This document shows positions 17,029 to 24,790 of a stretch of 64,000 nt of DNA, in pieces. The translations under genes were made by a program, and so were the position numbers. Position 1 is the stretch's first letter. The number at the start of each line of letters is the position of its first letter. The notes under the pieces are model-generated. The model saw only the letters and a program-made list of their open reading frames with translations. It did no database searches and had not been told where the DNA came from. The DNA is from Thermincola carboxydiphila (GTDB lineage Bacteria > Bacillota > Thermincolia > Thermincolales > UBA2595), in NCBI GenBank assembly GCA_016841325.1, contig JAENZJ010000011.1, positions 47,983 to 111,982 on the forward strand. The letters run 5' to 3'.

Positions 17029-17376
17029 ATGGTCTTAGCGGCAAACCTGCTGATGGTTGTGCTGGCGGCAGCCCTGATTGGTTATCCGTTTCTGGTAAAA
17101 CAGAGGAAAAATGACGTCCTGACTGAAAACAGTGAATCAGGACTTGACCGGAAGGAAATTCTGTTTTCTGCCCTGGGGGAAATTGAATTTGATTACAAAA
17201 TGAACAAAATCAATGACGAAGATTATCGGGAGTTAAAAGCCGGCTACCAGCGGGAAGCTCTAAAGGTCCTCGACAGGGAAGAAGAAGCGCTTGAAATGGA
17301 AATCGACAGCCTGATGAAGAAACAGAGCCCCGGAAATACTGAAAAAGCCCTGGGAGATGATGAAGCCCATGAATAA
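17029..17376 (+). CDS. CcmI-like membrane protein (short)
   Basis: A 115-aa protein with one N-terminal transmembrane helix and a charged helical tail (LFSALGEIEFDYKMNKINDEDYRELKAGYQ). The tail matches the CcmI N-terminal module, a helix plus a leucine-zipper-like segment in which DRKEIL...LEFDY..GKISxxDY is typical. The C-terminal TPR part of proteobacterial CcmI is missing, as is common outside that group. It overlaps ccmE by 20 bp. Probably an apocytochrome chaperone or assembly factor. The family call is by pattern and position. Confidence 0.7.
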   Translation: MVLAANLLMVVLAAALIGYPFLVKQRKNDVLTENSESGLDRKEILFSALGEIEFDYKMNKINDEDYRELKAGYQREALKVLDREEEALEMEIDSLMKKQSPGNTEKALGDDEAHE

Positions 17377-17791
17377 GAGAATCAAAATGTATATTGCTGT
17401 AGGGGCTGTACTGGTGGTGCTGGGGATGCTCTTTGCCCAGGGGTTCAAGGCCACCGGCGGGGTCGGGGTTTACCTTACAATGGAGGAAGCCCTGACTGCA
17501 CACAATCAGAATGGAGACAGGTTCATTCAGATGGAGGCAAATGTTGACAGTGAGAGTGTGCGTTATGACAGCAAAAAGCCCCTTCTGGAATTTAAGCTTG
17601 TTGATGAAAAGAATAATTCTGTTAATGTAACCTATCATGATGTAATGCCAGACAACTTTGAATCAGGCTACCCTGTTATAGTGGAAGGACGATTCACCGG
17701 GGAAAAAGAGTTTCTGGCAGAAAAGCTGCTGGTAAAATGCCCATCCAAATATGAAGAACAGGCCGAAACGGAGCAGCCAGAGGATAAATAA
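17357..17791 (+). CDS. ccmE: haem chaperone CcmE, CxxxY variant
   Basis: A 144-aa protein: an N-terminal anchor helix (residues about 9-28), an OB-fold beta barrel, and a flexible C-terminal tail. CcmE binds haem covalently outside the membrane and hands it to CcmF. The haem-binding motif is Cys128-P-S-K-Tyr132 instead of the classical HxxxY. The CxxxY form is known from some archaea, delta-proteobacteria and Gram-positives. The start overlaps the end of the previous gene, behind CTGGGAGATG. Confidence 0.93.
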   Translation: MMKPMNKRIKMYIAVGAVLVVLGMLFAQGFKATGGVGVYLTMEEALTAHNQNGDRFIQMEANVDSESVRYDSKKPLLEFKLVDEKNNSVNVTYHDVMPDNFESGYPVIVEGRFTGEKEFLAEKLLVKCPSKYEEQAETEQPEDK

Positions 17792-17810
17792 GGTTGGGGG
17801 TTCGAAATAA

Positions 17811-18203
17811 ATGACAGCTGAAATAGGTTTAACAGTGTTTGGCCTGGTAGAGTCGGGGCACTGCCATTGGTGGGGGGAGACCCCTTTGCGGGACCAGGAC
17901 CCCCACCTCTGGGCTGGGTTTTTTGTGGTGATCGTTTTGGCAGCAGCACTGGGCGGGGGCAGACTGTTACTGAAAAGAGGTACAGGGACTAACGGAGCTG
18001 ATACCGGGGAAAGAGACAGAATATCCGGGATGCTGGAAGCGAAGGAGAAACGGCTAACAGCCAAACTTCAGGAACTGGACCAAAGGATGGACAGTCAGGG
18101 CATTACCGGAGACGAATATGACAGGCTGCAAAAACAGTACCAGGAGCAGCTTCTGGATACCAGGGCAAAGCTTGAGCAGGTGAAAGCGCTGACTGATAAA
18201 TAA
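17811..18203 (+). CDS. small membrane coiled-coil protein in ccm operon
   Basis: A 130-aa protein with one transmembrane helix (about residues 34-54) preceded by a short His/Trp-rich stretch (ESGHCHWWGETPL). A coiled coil of about 70 residues follows (MLEAKEKRLTAKLQELDQRM...YDRLQKQYQEQLLDTRAKLEQ). The tail resembles CcmI-type helices, so it may be a second CcmI-like factor. The Trp/His-rich segment outside the membrane could contact haem, but that is speculation. Confidence 0.65.
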   Translation: MTAEIGLTVFGLVESGHCHWWGETPLRDQDPHLWAGFFVVIVLAAALGGGRLLLKRGTGTNGADTGERDRISGMLEAKEKRLTAKLQELDQRMDSQGITGDEYDRLQKQYQEQLLDTRAKLEQVKALTDK

Positions 18204-18227
18204 TAGTAATAGATGAGGAATGCCGTT

Positions 18228-18935
18228 ATGCTGAAAGCAGAAAACATTACAAAAAAGATAGGTAATACAACAATACTGCACGGCATTGACCTTAATATAG
18301 CCGGGGGTGAGTTTATCACCGTTTTCGGCCCCAACGGGGCCGGTAAGAGCACCTTACTGAAGATATTGTCAATGCTTATGAAACCATCATCGGGAAACCT
18401 GACCATAAACGGAGTCAATGCCCTGAAAGACACCGCCAGGGTACGCGGCAGTGTGGGGGTTATCTCACACCGGACCTTTCTCTATGATAACCTGACCGCT
18501 GAAGAAAACCTGGAGTTTTACGGGAGGATGTATGGTATTGATAATCTCCGGGACAGGGTTACCGAAGTACTAAGCGAGGTAGGCCTGGAACTGGCTTTTA
18601 ATGACCCGGTACGGATTTTTTCCAGAGGAATGCAGCAGCGCCTGGCTATTGCCAGGGCCATCCTTCACCGGCCGGAGATACTTTTTTTGGATGAGCCATA
18701 TACCGGTTTGGATCAGCAGGCAGTGGAAATCTTAAACAGTGTCCTGGCCCGGCTAAGTATAAAAGACCGGACTGTATTTATGATAACCCATAATTTTGAG
18801 CAGGGCCTGGATTTAAGTGACCGGATATTGATTATTAATAAAGGGCGGTTAGCCTTTACGGAAAAAGCCAAAGGCTTCACTCCTGACAAATTGAAAAAGG
18901 TTTACATGGAGGTTTTGGGGGGTGCTGTTTCATGA
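18228..18935 (+). CDS. ccmA: haem exporter ABC ATPase CcmA
   Basis: ATP-binding subunit of the CcmABCD complex, which uses ATP to release holo-CcmE. Start ATG 18228 is preferred over 18213 because GAGGA (18215-18219) lies eight bases before it. It has Walker A GPNGAGKST, the signature SRGMQQRLAIARAIL, Walker B LFLDEPYTGLD and the switch His in MITHN. The signature is SRGMQQ rather than the common LSGGQ, which is usual for CcmA. It overlaps ccmB by 4 bp. Confidence 0.94.
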   Translation: MLKAENITKKIGNTTILHGIDLNIAGGEFITVFGPNGAGKSTLLKILSMLMKPSSGNLTINGVNALKDTARVRGSVGVISHRTFLYDNLTAEENLEFYGRMYGIDNLRDRVTEVLSEVGLELAFNDPVRIFSRGMQQRLAIARAILHRPEILFLDEPYTGLDQQAVEILNSVLARLSIKDRTVFMITHNFEQGLDLSDRILIINKGRLAFTEKAKGFTPDKLKKVYMEVLGGAVS

Positions 18936-19609
18936 GGTATTTTGCCCAGGTCAGGGCCCTTCTCTGGAAAGACCTGGTTTCAGAGCTCAGGACCAAGGAA
19001 ATGGTAAGCAGTATGCTGATTTTCTCATTTTTGGTCACCGTTGTTTTCAGTTTTGCCTTTGAACCGGACTCGGATACGATTAAGCAGGTTTTTCCGGGAA
19101 TTATCTGGGCTGCTTTTATTTTTACCGGAATCCTGGGCCTGAACAGGTCCTTTATTAATGAAAAGGGTAATGACTGCATCATGGGCCTGATGTCTGCAGC
19201 AGTAGACAAGGGTGTAATTTTTCTGGGCAAAATGACGGGCAACTTTATTTTTATGACTGTAATGGAGGCAATCACCCTTCCGGTCCTGTTTGTACTTTTT
19301 GACTACCGTATGAAAGGTTCTCCTATACTCCTTATTATAGTGGTGGTTTTGGGAACTTTGGGCTTTGCGGCAATCGGTACTTTCCTGTCTGCCCTGTCGG
19401 TAAACACCAGTAACAGTGAGGTCCTGCTGCCAATCATTTTATTCCCGCTGATCACGCCCCTGCTGATAGCTGCGGTCAAAGCCACTGCTGTTATTTTAGC
19501 AGGCGGAGAGTTTGCGGAATGGAGTAACTGGTTAACCATTCTATTGGCTTATGACATTATTTTTACCGTGATACCGTGGTTTCTGGTTGATTATGTTCTG
19601 GAGGTGTAG
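18932..19609 (+). CDS. ccmB: haem exporter membrane subunit CcmB
   Basis: A 225-aa protein with six predicted transmembrane helices, matching CcmB in length. Family features are WKDLVSELRTKEMVSSMLIFSFL at the N-terminus and GLNRSFINEKGNDCIMGLM after helix 2. It forms the permease part of the CcmABCD ABC complex. Stop and ccmC start are almost contiguous (GGAGGTGTAGTGATG). Confidence 0.93.
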   Translation: MRYFAQVRALLWKDLVSELRTKEMVSSMLIFSFLVTVVFSFAFEPDSDTIKQVFPGIIWAAFIFTGILGLNRSFINEKGNDCIMGLMSAAVDKGVIFLGKMTGNFIFMTVMEAITLPVLFVLFDYRMKGSPILLIIVVVLGTLGFAAIGTFLSALSVNTSNSEVLLPIILFPLITPLLIAAVKATAVILAGGEFAEWSNWLTILLAYDIIFTVIPWFLVDYVLEV

Positions 19610-19611
19610 TG

Positions 19612-20280
19612 ATGGTCAGGAAGGTTTTGGGCTGGATTACCTTTGTTATGGTATTGACGGCCACCTACCTTGTGTTTTTATGGGTTCCCAATGAAAAGGT
19701 AATGGGGCCGGTGCAGAAAATCTTCTATTTTCATGTTGCTTCTGCCTGGATCGGGTTCTTGGCCTTTTTTGTGGTATTTATTGCGGGAATTGCCTACCTG
19801 GTTACCCGAAATTCATTTTGGGACAGTGTTGGAGCTGCATCAGCTGAAATAGGAGTAATGTTTACTACCATTGTATTGATTACCGGACCCATTTGGGCCA
19901 GGTCCGCATGGAATGCCTGGTGGACCTGGGACCCCAGGTTAACCACAACCCTGGTGCTCTGGTTTATATATGTTGCCTATTTATTAATACGCTCATCTGT
20001 TCATGAACAGGAAAAAAAGTCACGGTTTTCCGCCGTGTTTGGCATTGTGGGCTTTATAGATGTGCCTATTGTATGGTTTTCCATTCGCTGGTGGAGGACT
20101 ATTCATCCGGTGGTTGTGGATTCTTCCGGGCTTGCCATGTCTTCCAAAATGTCGTTTACCCTGATATTCAGCGTGGCAGCCTTTACGTTCCTGTATTTTT
20201 ACCTGCTGAGCAATTCAGTTTTTGTTGAGAGGATGCGGTCAGAGCTTTCAGAGCTCAAGGAGGCTTTGTTAAACAGATAG
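19612..20280 (+). CDS. ccmC: haem-handling protein CcmC
   Basis: About 222 aa with six transmembrane helices. Start ATG 19612, five bases after GGAGGTG. CcmC loads haem onto CcmE. The tryptophan-rich WWD motif is WNAWWTWDPRLTT, flanked by the conserved His in FYFHVASAW and in RTIHPVVVD. Its presence with CcmE, F, A and B makes the pathway complete apart from a dedicated CcmG thioredoxin, which I do not find here. Confidence 0.95.
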   Translation: MVRKVLGWITFVMVLTATYLVFLWVPNEKVMGPVQKIFYFHVASAWIGFLAFFVVFIAGIAYLVTRNSFWDSVGAASAEIGVMFTTIVLITGPIWARSAWNAWWTWDPRLTTTLVLWFIYVAYLLIRSSVHEQEKKSRFSAVFGIVGFIDVPIVWFSIRWWRTIHPVVVDSSGLAMSSKMSFTLIFSVAAFTFLYFYLLSNSVFVERMRSELSELKEALLNR

Positions 20281-20313
20281 CATACAGGATAACAAAGACA
20301 GGGGGAATTAATA

Positions 20314-20439
20314 ATGGAATACCTGTTTACAGCTTATGCGGTAATCTGGATTATAATATTCGGATACATATTAATGGTCGGCAGGCGGCAAAGCAATATT
20401 GAAAAAGAAGTAATGCATTTAAAACGGCTTCTGAAATAA
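20314..20439 (+). CDS. ccmD: CcmD-like microprotein (41 aa)
   Basis: Too short for the ORF track. ATG 20314 follows AGGGGGAATTAATA and opens a 41-codon frame: a single transmembrane helix (YAVIWIIIFGYILMV), a basic patch GRRQ and a helical charged tail (EKEVMHLKRLLK). Size, topology and position directly after ccmC match CcmD, which stabilises the CcmABC-CcmE complex. A degraded second copy lies at 21005-21154. Confidence 0.8.
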   Translation: MEYLFTAYAVIWIIIFGYILMVGRRQSNIEKEVMHLKRLLK

Positions 20440-20636
20440 ATATATCCGAATAGTGGTTAGGAAGAGGAAATTGTATTGATGAGGTCAGGCTTTTTTCTTA
20501 TTATGATTTTCTGATTCTTTAACCCACAACTGTGACATATTATAATTATGAATAATACTCCCGCCAGTTATTCCGGGAGGGTGAAGCATGTTGAAGTGCC
20601 TTTTTGGCCTGGCGCATTCTACATTTGAAAATATCA

Positions 20637-20897
20637 TCAGAAACGCCGTTCATTTTGCTCACCTTCTTTAAAGAGGCTTCTTGCTTCAAAAATGGGGGCA
20701 CTCTTCGGAACCTTGAATTCTGCCGGGTTATCCACAAGGTCACAGTCACATATTTGTGACTGGTAGGGCATCATTTCTATAACCGAACCATCACCATAAG
20801 CACTACCGACCCCGTTGTTTGTCTTCGAATGGCTTGGCTGCTTTCCAAAATAGGCGGTTCCTACAACTAATGTACCTGTTCCTGAAACATGCATCAC
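20637..20897 (-). CDS. GerPA/GerPF-like spore germination protein
   Basis: A small beta-rich protein. The core VSGTGTLVVGTAYFGKQPSHSKTNNGVGSAYGD fits the GerPA/GerPF pattern VSGxGxxxxGDxxxxxPxSxSKTxxGxGSxxxGD. Those spore-coat-associated proteins help germinants through the coat. The listed ATG at 20897 is preceded directly by AAGGTG with no spacing, while the frame stays open 14 codons further, to an ATT at 20939 behind GGGAGGGAGGGG. Translation may therefore start at that unusual codon, or the true start has mutated. It stands alone, unlike the gerPABCDEF operon of Bacillus. The C-terminus is longer than usual. Confidence 0.65.
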   Translation of the reverse strand: MMHVSGTGTLVVGTAYFGKQPSHSKTNNGVGSAYGDGSVIEMMPYQSQICDCDLVDNPAEFKVPKSAPIFEARSLFKEGEQNERRF

Positions 20898-21004
20898 CTT
20901 AAAGTTGACGATACTTATCTGGACTTCCGGTATGACAATCCCCTCCCTCCCACCGGACTCTTCTAAAAAATAATATATTCAAACAGTTAATTAACTGTGA
21001 TTAA

Positions 21005-21154
21005 TATTTATTTACCGCTGATGCGATTTGGAGCATAATTTTCTGGTATACATTAATGGTTGGTAGGCGGCAAGGCAATATTGAAAAAGAAGCTATGATG
21101 CAATCATTTTTTTTGTATGGGAGGGTAAGCTACCAGCAGGGTTTAGATTATTGA
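21005..21154 (+). pseudogene. degraded duplicate of the ccmD-like gene
   Basis: Reading from 21005 gives YLFTADAIWSIIFWY then TLMVGRRQGNIEKEAMM, nearly the same as the intact microprotein at 20314 (YLFTAYAVIWIIIFGYILMV, GRRQSNIEKEVM). The start codon region has become TTAATA and the C-terminus runs on to an unrelated TGA. The two copies are about 690 bp apart and flank the GerP-like gene, so this is a duplicated and decayed copy. Confidence 0.75.
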
Positions 21155-21169
21155 CTTAAGGAGCAGATA

Positions 21170-21665
21170 ATGATGGTTTCAGTTAAAAGGGAATTGCAGC
21201 TAAATAATTTGGATTGCGCATCATGTGCGGCAAAAATAGAGGAAAGTATCAGAAATATAACCGGAGTTACAGATGCTCAGGTTAATTTTATGGCAAAGAA
21301 AATGGTAATGCCCTGGAGAAAAGCTGGTCTTTATTGGAGACGGAGTTAATGATGCACCGGTACTGGCCCGGGCTGATGTTGGAGTAGCTATGGGCGGGTT
21401 GGGTTCTGATGCGGCAATTGAAGCAGCGGATGTGGTATTAATGACTGATGAACCTTCGAAACTGGCTGCGGCCATGAATATTGCAAAGCGAACCAAGGGT
21501 ATTGTATGGCAGAATATTGCTTTGGCTTTGGGGGTCAAGGGGGTATTTCTGGTCTTGGGCGCCGGCGGGGTCGCTTCGATGTGGGAGGCGGTCTTTGCTG
21601 ATGTTGGGGTAGCCTTGTTGGCAATCTTTAATGCAATGCGTGCCATGAAATATAAACCGGCATAA
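21170..21665 (+). pseudogene. heavy-metal P1B ATPase with internal deletion (cadA/zntA-like)
   Basis: The 5' end (ATG 21170 behind AAGGAG) encodes one HMA metal-binding domain with LDCASCAAK and stops making sense after about residue 43 (VNFMAKKM). From about 21320 another frame reads [20 protein letters not shown], the hinge of P-type ATPases. It continues through [18 protein letters not shown] and the last two helices to MKYKPA, stop 21665. The whole transmembrane core, actuator domain, DKTGT phosphorylation site and nucleotide-binding domain are missing, about 500 residues. Domain style suggests a Cd/Zn/Pb exporter. The product cannot be active. Confidence 0.9.
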
Positions 21666-21697
21666 AAGGGTCTGAGAATGTGCTCAAACCCTTTTTC
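21664..21697 (+). terminator. terminator after ATPase remnant
   Basis: AAAAGGGT..TGAG and CTCA..ACCCTTTTT form a hairpin. It still works as a terminator for the convergent DedA gene on the other strand because of the A-rich left arm. Confidence 0.75.
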
Positions 21698-21719
21698 TGC
21701 CTAAGTATGAGGCCTTCCC

Positions 21720-22310
21720 TTACTTCCTCCGTATGAACCGGGTTCTGTACCTGAATGCCAGGTAGGCAAGTATTAAGACCAGTGTAATGATGACGGTCCC
21801 GGTTTCCAGGTACTTGTCCAGTAATTGGGCAGCCTGTTCACCAATCATAAATATAAGGAGTCCTTCAATAAAAAATCTGGCACCACGACTGACCACCGAT
21901 GCAATTATGAATGTGGTCATTTTTATGTTTACAATCCCGGAGGCAATGGTAAAGAATTTATACGGAATGGGGGTGAAGCCGGCAATTGCAACACCCCATC
22001 CCCCATAATGAGTCAGCACGGCATCTATCCTGGCAATCCTCTTTTGCGAAAGACTCTTTTCCAGCAATGGCCGCCCGGCCCTCTGCCCTATCAGGTAGCC
22101 GGCAATCCCTCCGGTTACAGATGCTATGGTTGCTGCCAGAGCATACCATAAAGCCATTTTAGGATTTAAGAGGGACAGGGGGATTAAGACAACATCTGTC
22201 GGGATGGGAAAAAAGACCGATTCAATGAATGACATTGAGATTAAGCCCCAAATTCCATATTCTAAAAAGAATTCGGCTGAGTTTTCCAAAATTGCGGCAG
22301 TTTCACTCAT
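21720..22310 (-). CDS. DedA/YqaA-family membrane protein
   Basis: A SNARE-associated/DedA family protein; start ATG 22310 behind AAAGAGG gives 196 aa, and the 22 extra residues of the ORF track lack a ribosome-binding site. Features are the reentrant-loop motifs FIESVFFPIPTDVVLIPL and GFTPIPYKFFTIASGIVNI, and YLIGQRAGR between them. The family acts in lipid-carrier recycling and membrane homeostasis; YqaA-like members are less studied. It overlaps the upstream TerC gene by 8 bp, so the two are co-transcribed and probably share its riboswitch. Confidence 0.88.
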   Translation of the reverse strand: MSETAAILENSAEFFLEYGIWGLISMSFIESVFFPIPTDVVLIPLSLLNPKMALWYALAATIASVTGGIAGYLIGQRAGRPLLEKSLSQKRIARIDAVLTHYGGWGVAIAGFTPIPYKFFTIASGIVNIKMTTFIIASVVSRGARFFIEGLLIFMIGEQAAQLLDKYLETGTVIITLVLILAYLAFRYRTRFIRRK

Positions 22311-23139
22311 ACGACCTCTCTTTCCTCCTGCTGAACAGTACAGATGCCACAATACTACCGGTAAGGATGGCGGCAATTATCCCCAGGGCAAAGGGGACCG
22401 GCACTTTAATATGCCAGAAAGTAAGCAGCATCTTGACTCCGGTGACTGCCAGGAGGAGGGCCACACCGTATTTGACATAGGCAAAAGCCCTCTGGACCCG
22501 TTCCAGAAAGAAATACAGAGACCGCAGTCCCAGGATTGCGAGTACGTTTGAACTATAAACAATAAACGGGTCCCTGGTAATGGCAAAAATAGCCGGGATG
22601 GAATCAATAGCAAACAGGAGGTCGGTGCTCTCGATCAATACCAGGACCACAAAAAGGGGTGTGGCATGTAAAATGCCGTTTAGTTTCACAAAGAACTTTT
22701 CTCCGTGTATTTCAGGGGTGACAGGCATAACCTTTCTTAAGAGTTTTATGGACCAGTTGTTTTCCAGGTTTGGCTCTTTTTCTTTGCCAAAAGCCATTTT
22801 GTATCCTGTTATAATCAGGATTACGCCAAAGATATAAAGTACCCAGTGGAATTTTTCCACTAAGGCAATTCCCAGGACTATAAAAATCAACCTCATGATA
22901 ACAGCTCCGATAATGCCCCAGTTCAGGACCCTGCGCTGGTAAAGGGGTTCGATCTGGTAGAGGGTGAATAACATCAGGAATAGAAACAAGTTGTCAATAC
23001 TTAAAGACAATTCGATCAGGTAACCTGCTAAAAATTCCATTGCCTTGTCCTGACCCTGGAAATAATATACTCCCCCCGCAAAGCTCATTGCTGTAAGGAA
23101 CCAGAAAAGTGTCCAAAGTGCTGCTTTCTTAAATGGCAT
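22303..23139 (-). CDS. TerC/Alx-family membrane protein, probable Mn2+ exporter
   Basis: Start ATG 23139 lies seven bases after AGGAGG, giving 278 aa; the 84 N-terminal residues of the listed ORF are translated leader. Typical TerC signatures are YLIELSLSIDNLFLFLMLF (first metal-site Asp/Asn), PVTPEIHGEKFFVK and ESTDLLFAIDSIPAIFAITRDPFIVYSSN. Nine helices are expected. TerC/Alx proteins export Mn2+ and help metallate exported enzymes. A candidate Mn2+ riboswitch precedes it, a known association for this family, which strongly supports the role. The dedA gene overlaps its end. Confidence 0.92.
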   Translation of the reverse strand: MPFKKAALWTLFWFLTAMSFAGGVYYFQGQDKAMEFLAGYLIELSLSIDNLFLFLMLFTLYQIEPLYQRRVLNWGIIGAVIMRLIFIVLGIALVEKFHWVLYIFGVILIITGYKMAFGKEKEPNLENNWSIKLLRKVMPVTPEIHGEKFFVKLNGILHATPLFVVLVLIESTDLLFAIDSIPAIFAITRDPFIVYSSNVLAILGLRSLYFFLERVQRAFAYVKYGVALLLAVTGVKMLLTFWHIKVPVPFALGIIAAILTGSIVASVLFSRRKERSYE

Positions 23140-23174
23140 CAGCATTCCTCCTGTTTTTTTGTTGGCGGTTATCC

Positions 23175-23214
23175 AAAATAAAAAGACTTGTAACACGCAT
23201 AACAGACAAGTTAC
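23175..23214 (-). terminator. riboswitch-linked intrinsic terminator
   Basis: On the minus strand ACTTGT (23211-23206) pairs with ACAAGT (23191-23186), followed by CTTTTTATTTT. It lies between the riboswitch aptamer and the terC start codon, where an expression platform is expected. Confidence 0.65.
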
Positions 23215-23221
23215 ACATGTT

Positions 23222-23322
23222 AAAAGTCTCACCACCCGGATAAACCAAGTATGGAGCCAGGCATTTATGCCAGGATGTTGACTCCATATAACGGAACTAG
23301 TCCGCCGGTTACTCCCTTTTAA
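23222..23322 (-). ncRNA. yybP-ykoY family (Mn2+) riboswitch candidate
   Basis: Read on the minus strand, the segment opens with AAAAGGGAGTAACC and closes with GGTGGTGAGACTTTT. These are the conserved 5' and 3' sides of the yybP-ykoY aptamer closing helix and its L1/L3 metal-binding loops. Between them are GGAGTCAACA and a CCTGGC..ATAA..GCCTGG stem in the expected order. The terminator follows about 10 nt later, and the gene controlled is TerC, a standard member of this regulon. A covariance-model search should settle it. Confidence 0.8.
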
Positions 23323-23410
23323 CTGTAATAATATTACTATATCTGCATGCACTGAGTCAAGTTTTTTAATTCCCAATGCCTGAGGCAACAAATTGTCAGA
23401 CCAGAATTTC

Positions 23411-23902
23411 TCAACCGGAATAATTCATGGTCTCTGCAAAATTTCCGATTTTTTCTTCTGACAATGCAGAAGCGGACTCTGTCACACCTGCCACCTTACG
23501 CAGTATCATTTTATGAATAAAGCTGACTTTTTCCAGGCGGTATTCGTGGCCGAACACTTCTTTGACCACTGCATGTTCATATAATTCCACCGGAAAGTTG
23601 TCTTCCAGCTCTTTGGTGCAGACCGGCTCCGGCTGGGCAGCACATATGAACAGCCCAACTTTCTTGCTCAGTAAGGTTCGCAGGTTGGCATCAATATATT
23701 TGGTAAGAGCCTTCTGGATTTTACCTACATATATTGAGCCGCCGAGGATGATATTATCAAAAGGTTCAGGTCCGGGGGCCTTTTCTCTGGTTATGTTTGC
23801 CACTGAAACATCACCCTCAATTTTTGACTTTAATATATTTACGGCCTTTTCAACACAGCCATATTTGGTTGTGTAAATAATCAGGGTTTTCAATACCTTC
23901 AC
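23411..23902 (-). CDS. flavodoxin-domain protein (HemG-like)
   Basis: A 163-aa flavodoxin-fold protein. The FMN phosphate loop is IIYTTKYGCVEKAV (TxxxGxxE type), and LGGSIYVGKI and LFICAAQPEPVC supply the later FMN loops. The pattern (Flavodoxin_5) is that of the menaquinone-dependent protoporphyrinogen oxidase HemG and related small flavoproteins. Whether it acts in haem synthesis is open; a general electron carrier is equally likely. It is separated by 3 bp from the next gene upstream and probably co-transcribed with it. Confidence 0.82.
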   Translation of the reverse strand: MKVLKTLIIYTTKYGCVEKAVNILKSKIEGDVSVANITREKAPGPEPFDNIILGGSIYVGKIQKALTKYIDANLRTLLSKKVGLFICAAQPEPVCTKELEDNFPVELYEHAVVKEVFGHEYRLEKVSFIHKMILRKVAGVTESASALSEEKIGNFAETMNYSG

Positions 23903-23905
23903 CTC

Positions 23906-24754
23906 CTATAATGATTTGTTGTATTCAATTTCAGTTATCTCCAGTTTGTACCAGGTAAAATCACCTGTTTCCGGCCTCCAGATGACATCGGTCTTATTGG
24001 GAATCCTGATCCCGTTGAATTCACGGTATCCCCTGGTAATACCTCCCCATTCCTGGAGCACATAACGCCCGTTTACATCCCGGTACCTGTTGGCCGTAAA
24101 GCTGGCAACTTCTCCGTTTTCATTAAATTCAAATATCCCTGAGGCGGTTACGCCTCCATAGCTCATGGTTGCCCTGGCCCTGTTAGGTTCAATTTCTTCC
24201 CATTTGATGTAATCGTTTAAGGCAGCTGTCGGAAACCAGGGCATTTCAGCCATGTATCTTAAAAGCGTCCCCTGATCTATTTCTTCACCCGTGGCATCTG
24301 CGACAGGTATCAATGAAAGGAGTTTAATCAGCATGTGACCTTTTCCTTTATAATATTTATCCCTTCCTGCAAGGTAAATGGCTGGTGCTGGTTTGATTTT
24401 GGCTGTCCAGACAAAGCCGGGCTCATCTACCCTGAAATACTGCTCTGCTTCGGCAGGCATCCATTTTCCGTCATCGGTGGTCCTCATGAGCCCTTTTTGT
24501 TTCAGGTAAACTGTTTTAATCCTTTCTTTTCCCACCACTCCGGATTGTTCCAGCCAGTTTTGGACACTGGGCGGCAGCCCCTCCAGGTCCGCCTTGTGAA
24601 TGACTTCATCTTCAACGTTGAGGTCATTAAATAATGCCCTGACCTCTTTCTCCGCATTACGGGTGAACATGTAATCCGCAATAAATGACGCCATTACCAG
24701 CAGGACCGGTATAACTGCCACAAGAGTCAGGATTATGCGTACAGCTTTAGGCAT
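23906..24754 (-). CDS. DUF6544-like membrane-anchored protein
   Basis: A 282-aa protein with an N-terminal membrane anchor (residues 5-27) and a large mixed alpha/beta exterior domain. The segments LPPSVQNWLEQSGVVGKERIKTVYLKQKGLMR and the Trp-rich LQEWGGITRGYREFNGIRIPNKTDVIWR match a conserved family of uncharacterised exported proteins, which I believe is DUF6544. It sits in a minus-strand run with the flavodoxin (3 bp) and a membrane protein (about 35 bp), all behind a TetR gene. Function unknown. Confidence 0.75.
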   Translation of the reverse strand: MPKAVRIILTLVAVIPVLLVMASFIADYMFTRNAEKEVRALFNDLNVEDEVIHKADLEGLPPSVQNWLEQSGVVGKERIKTVYLKQKGLMRTTDDGKWMPAEAEQYFRVDEPGFVWTAKIKPAPAIYLAGRDKYYKGKGHMLIKLLSLIPVADATGEEIDQGTLLRYMAEMPWFPTAALNDYIKWEEIEPNRARATMSYGGVTASGIFEFNENGEVASFTANRYRDVNGRYVLQEWGGITRGYREFNGIRIPNKTDVIWRPETGDFTWYKLEITEIEYNKSL

Positions 24755-24790
24755 TTTTAGAGCCTCCTTTTAGGTTTATCAACAGGTTTA

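Noticed and set aside
20546-20749. 67-aa minus-strand ORF
   Set aside because: Overlaps the end of the GerP-like gene in another frame and has no family pattern.
22303-23391. 362-aa TerC start at 23391
   Set aside because: The extra 84 residues cover the riboswitch and terminator; AGGAGG seven bases before ATG 23139 sets the real start.
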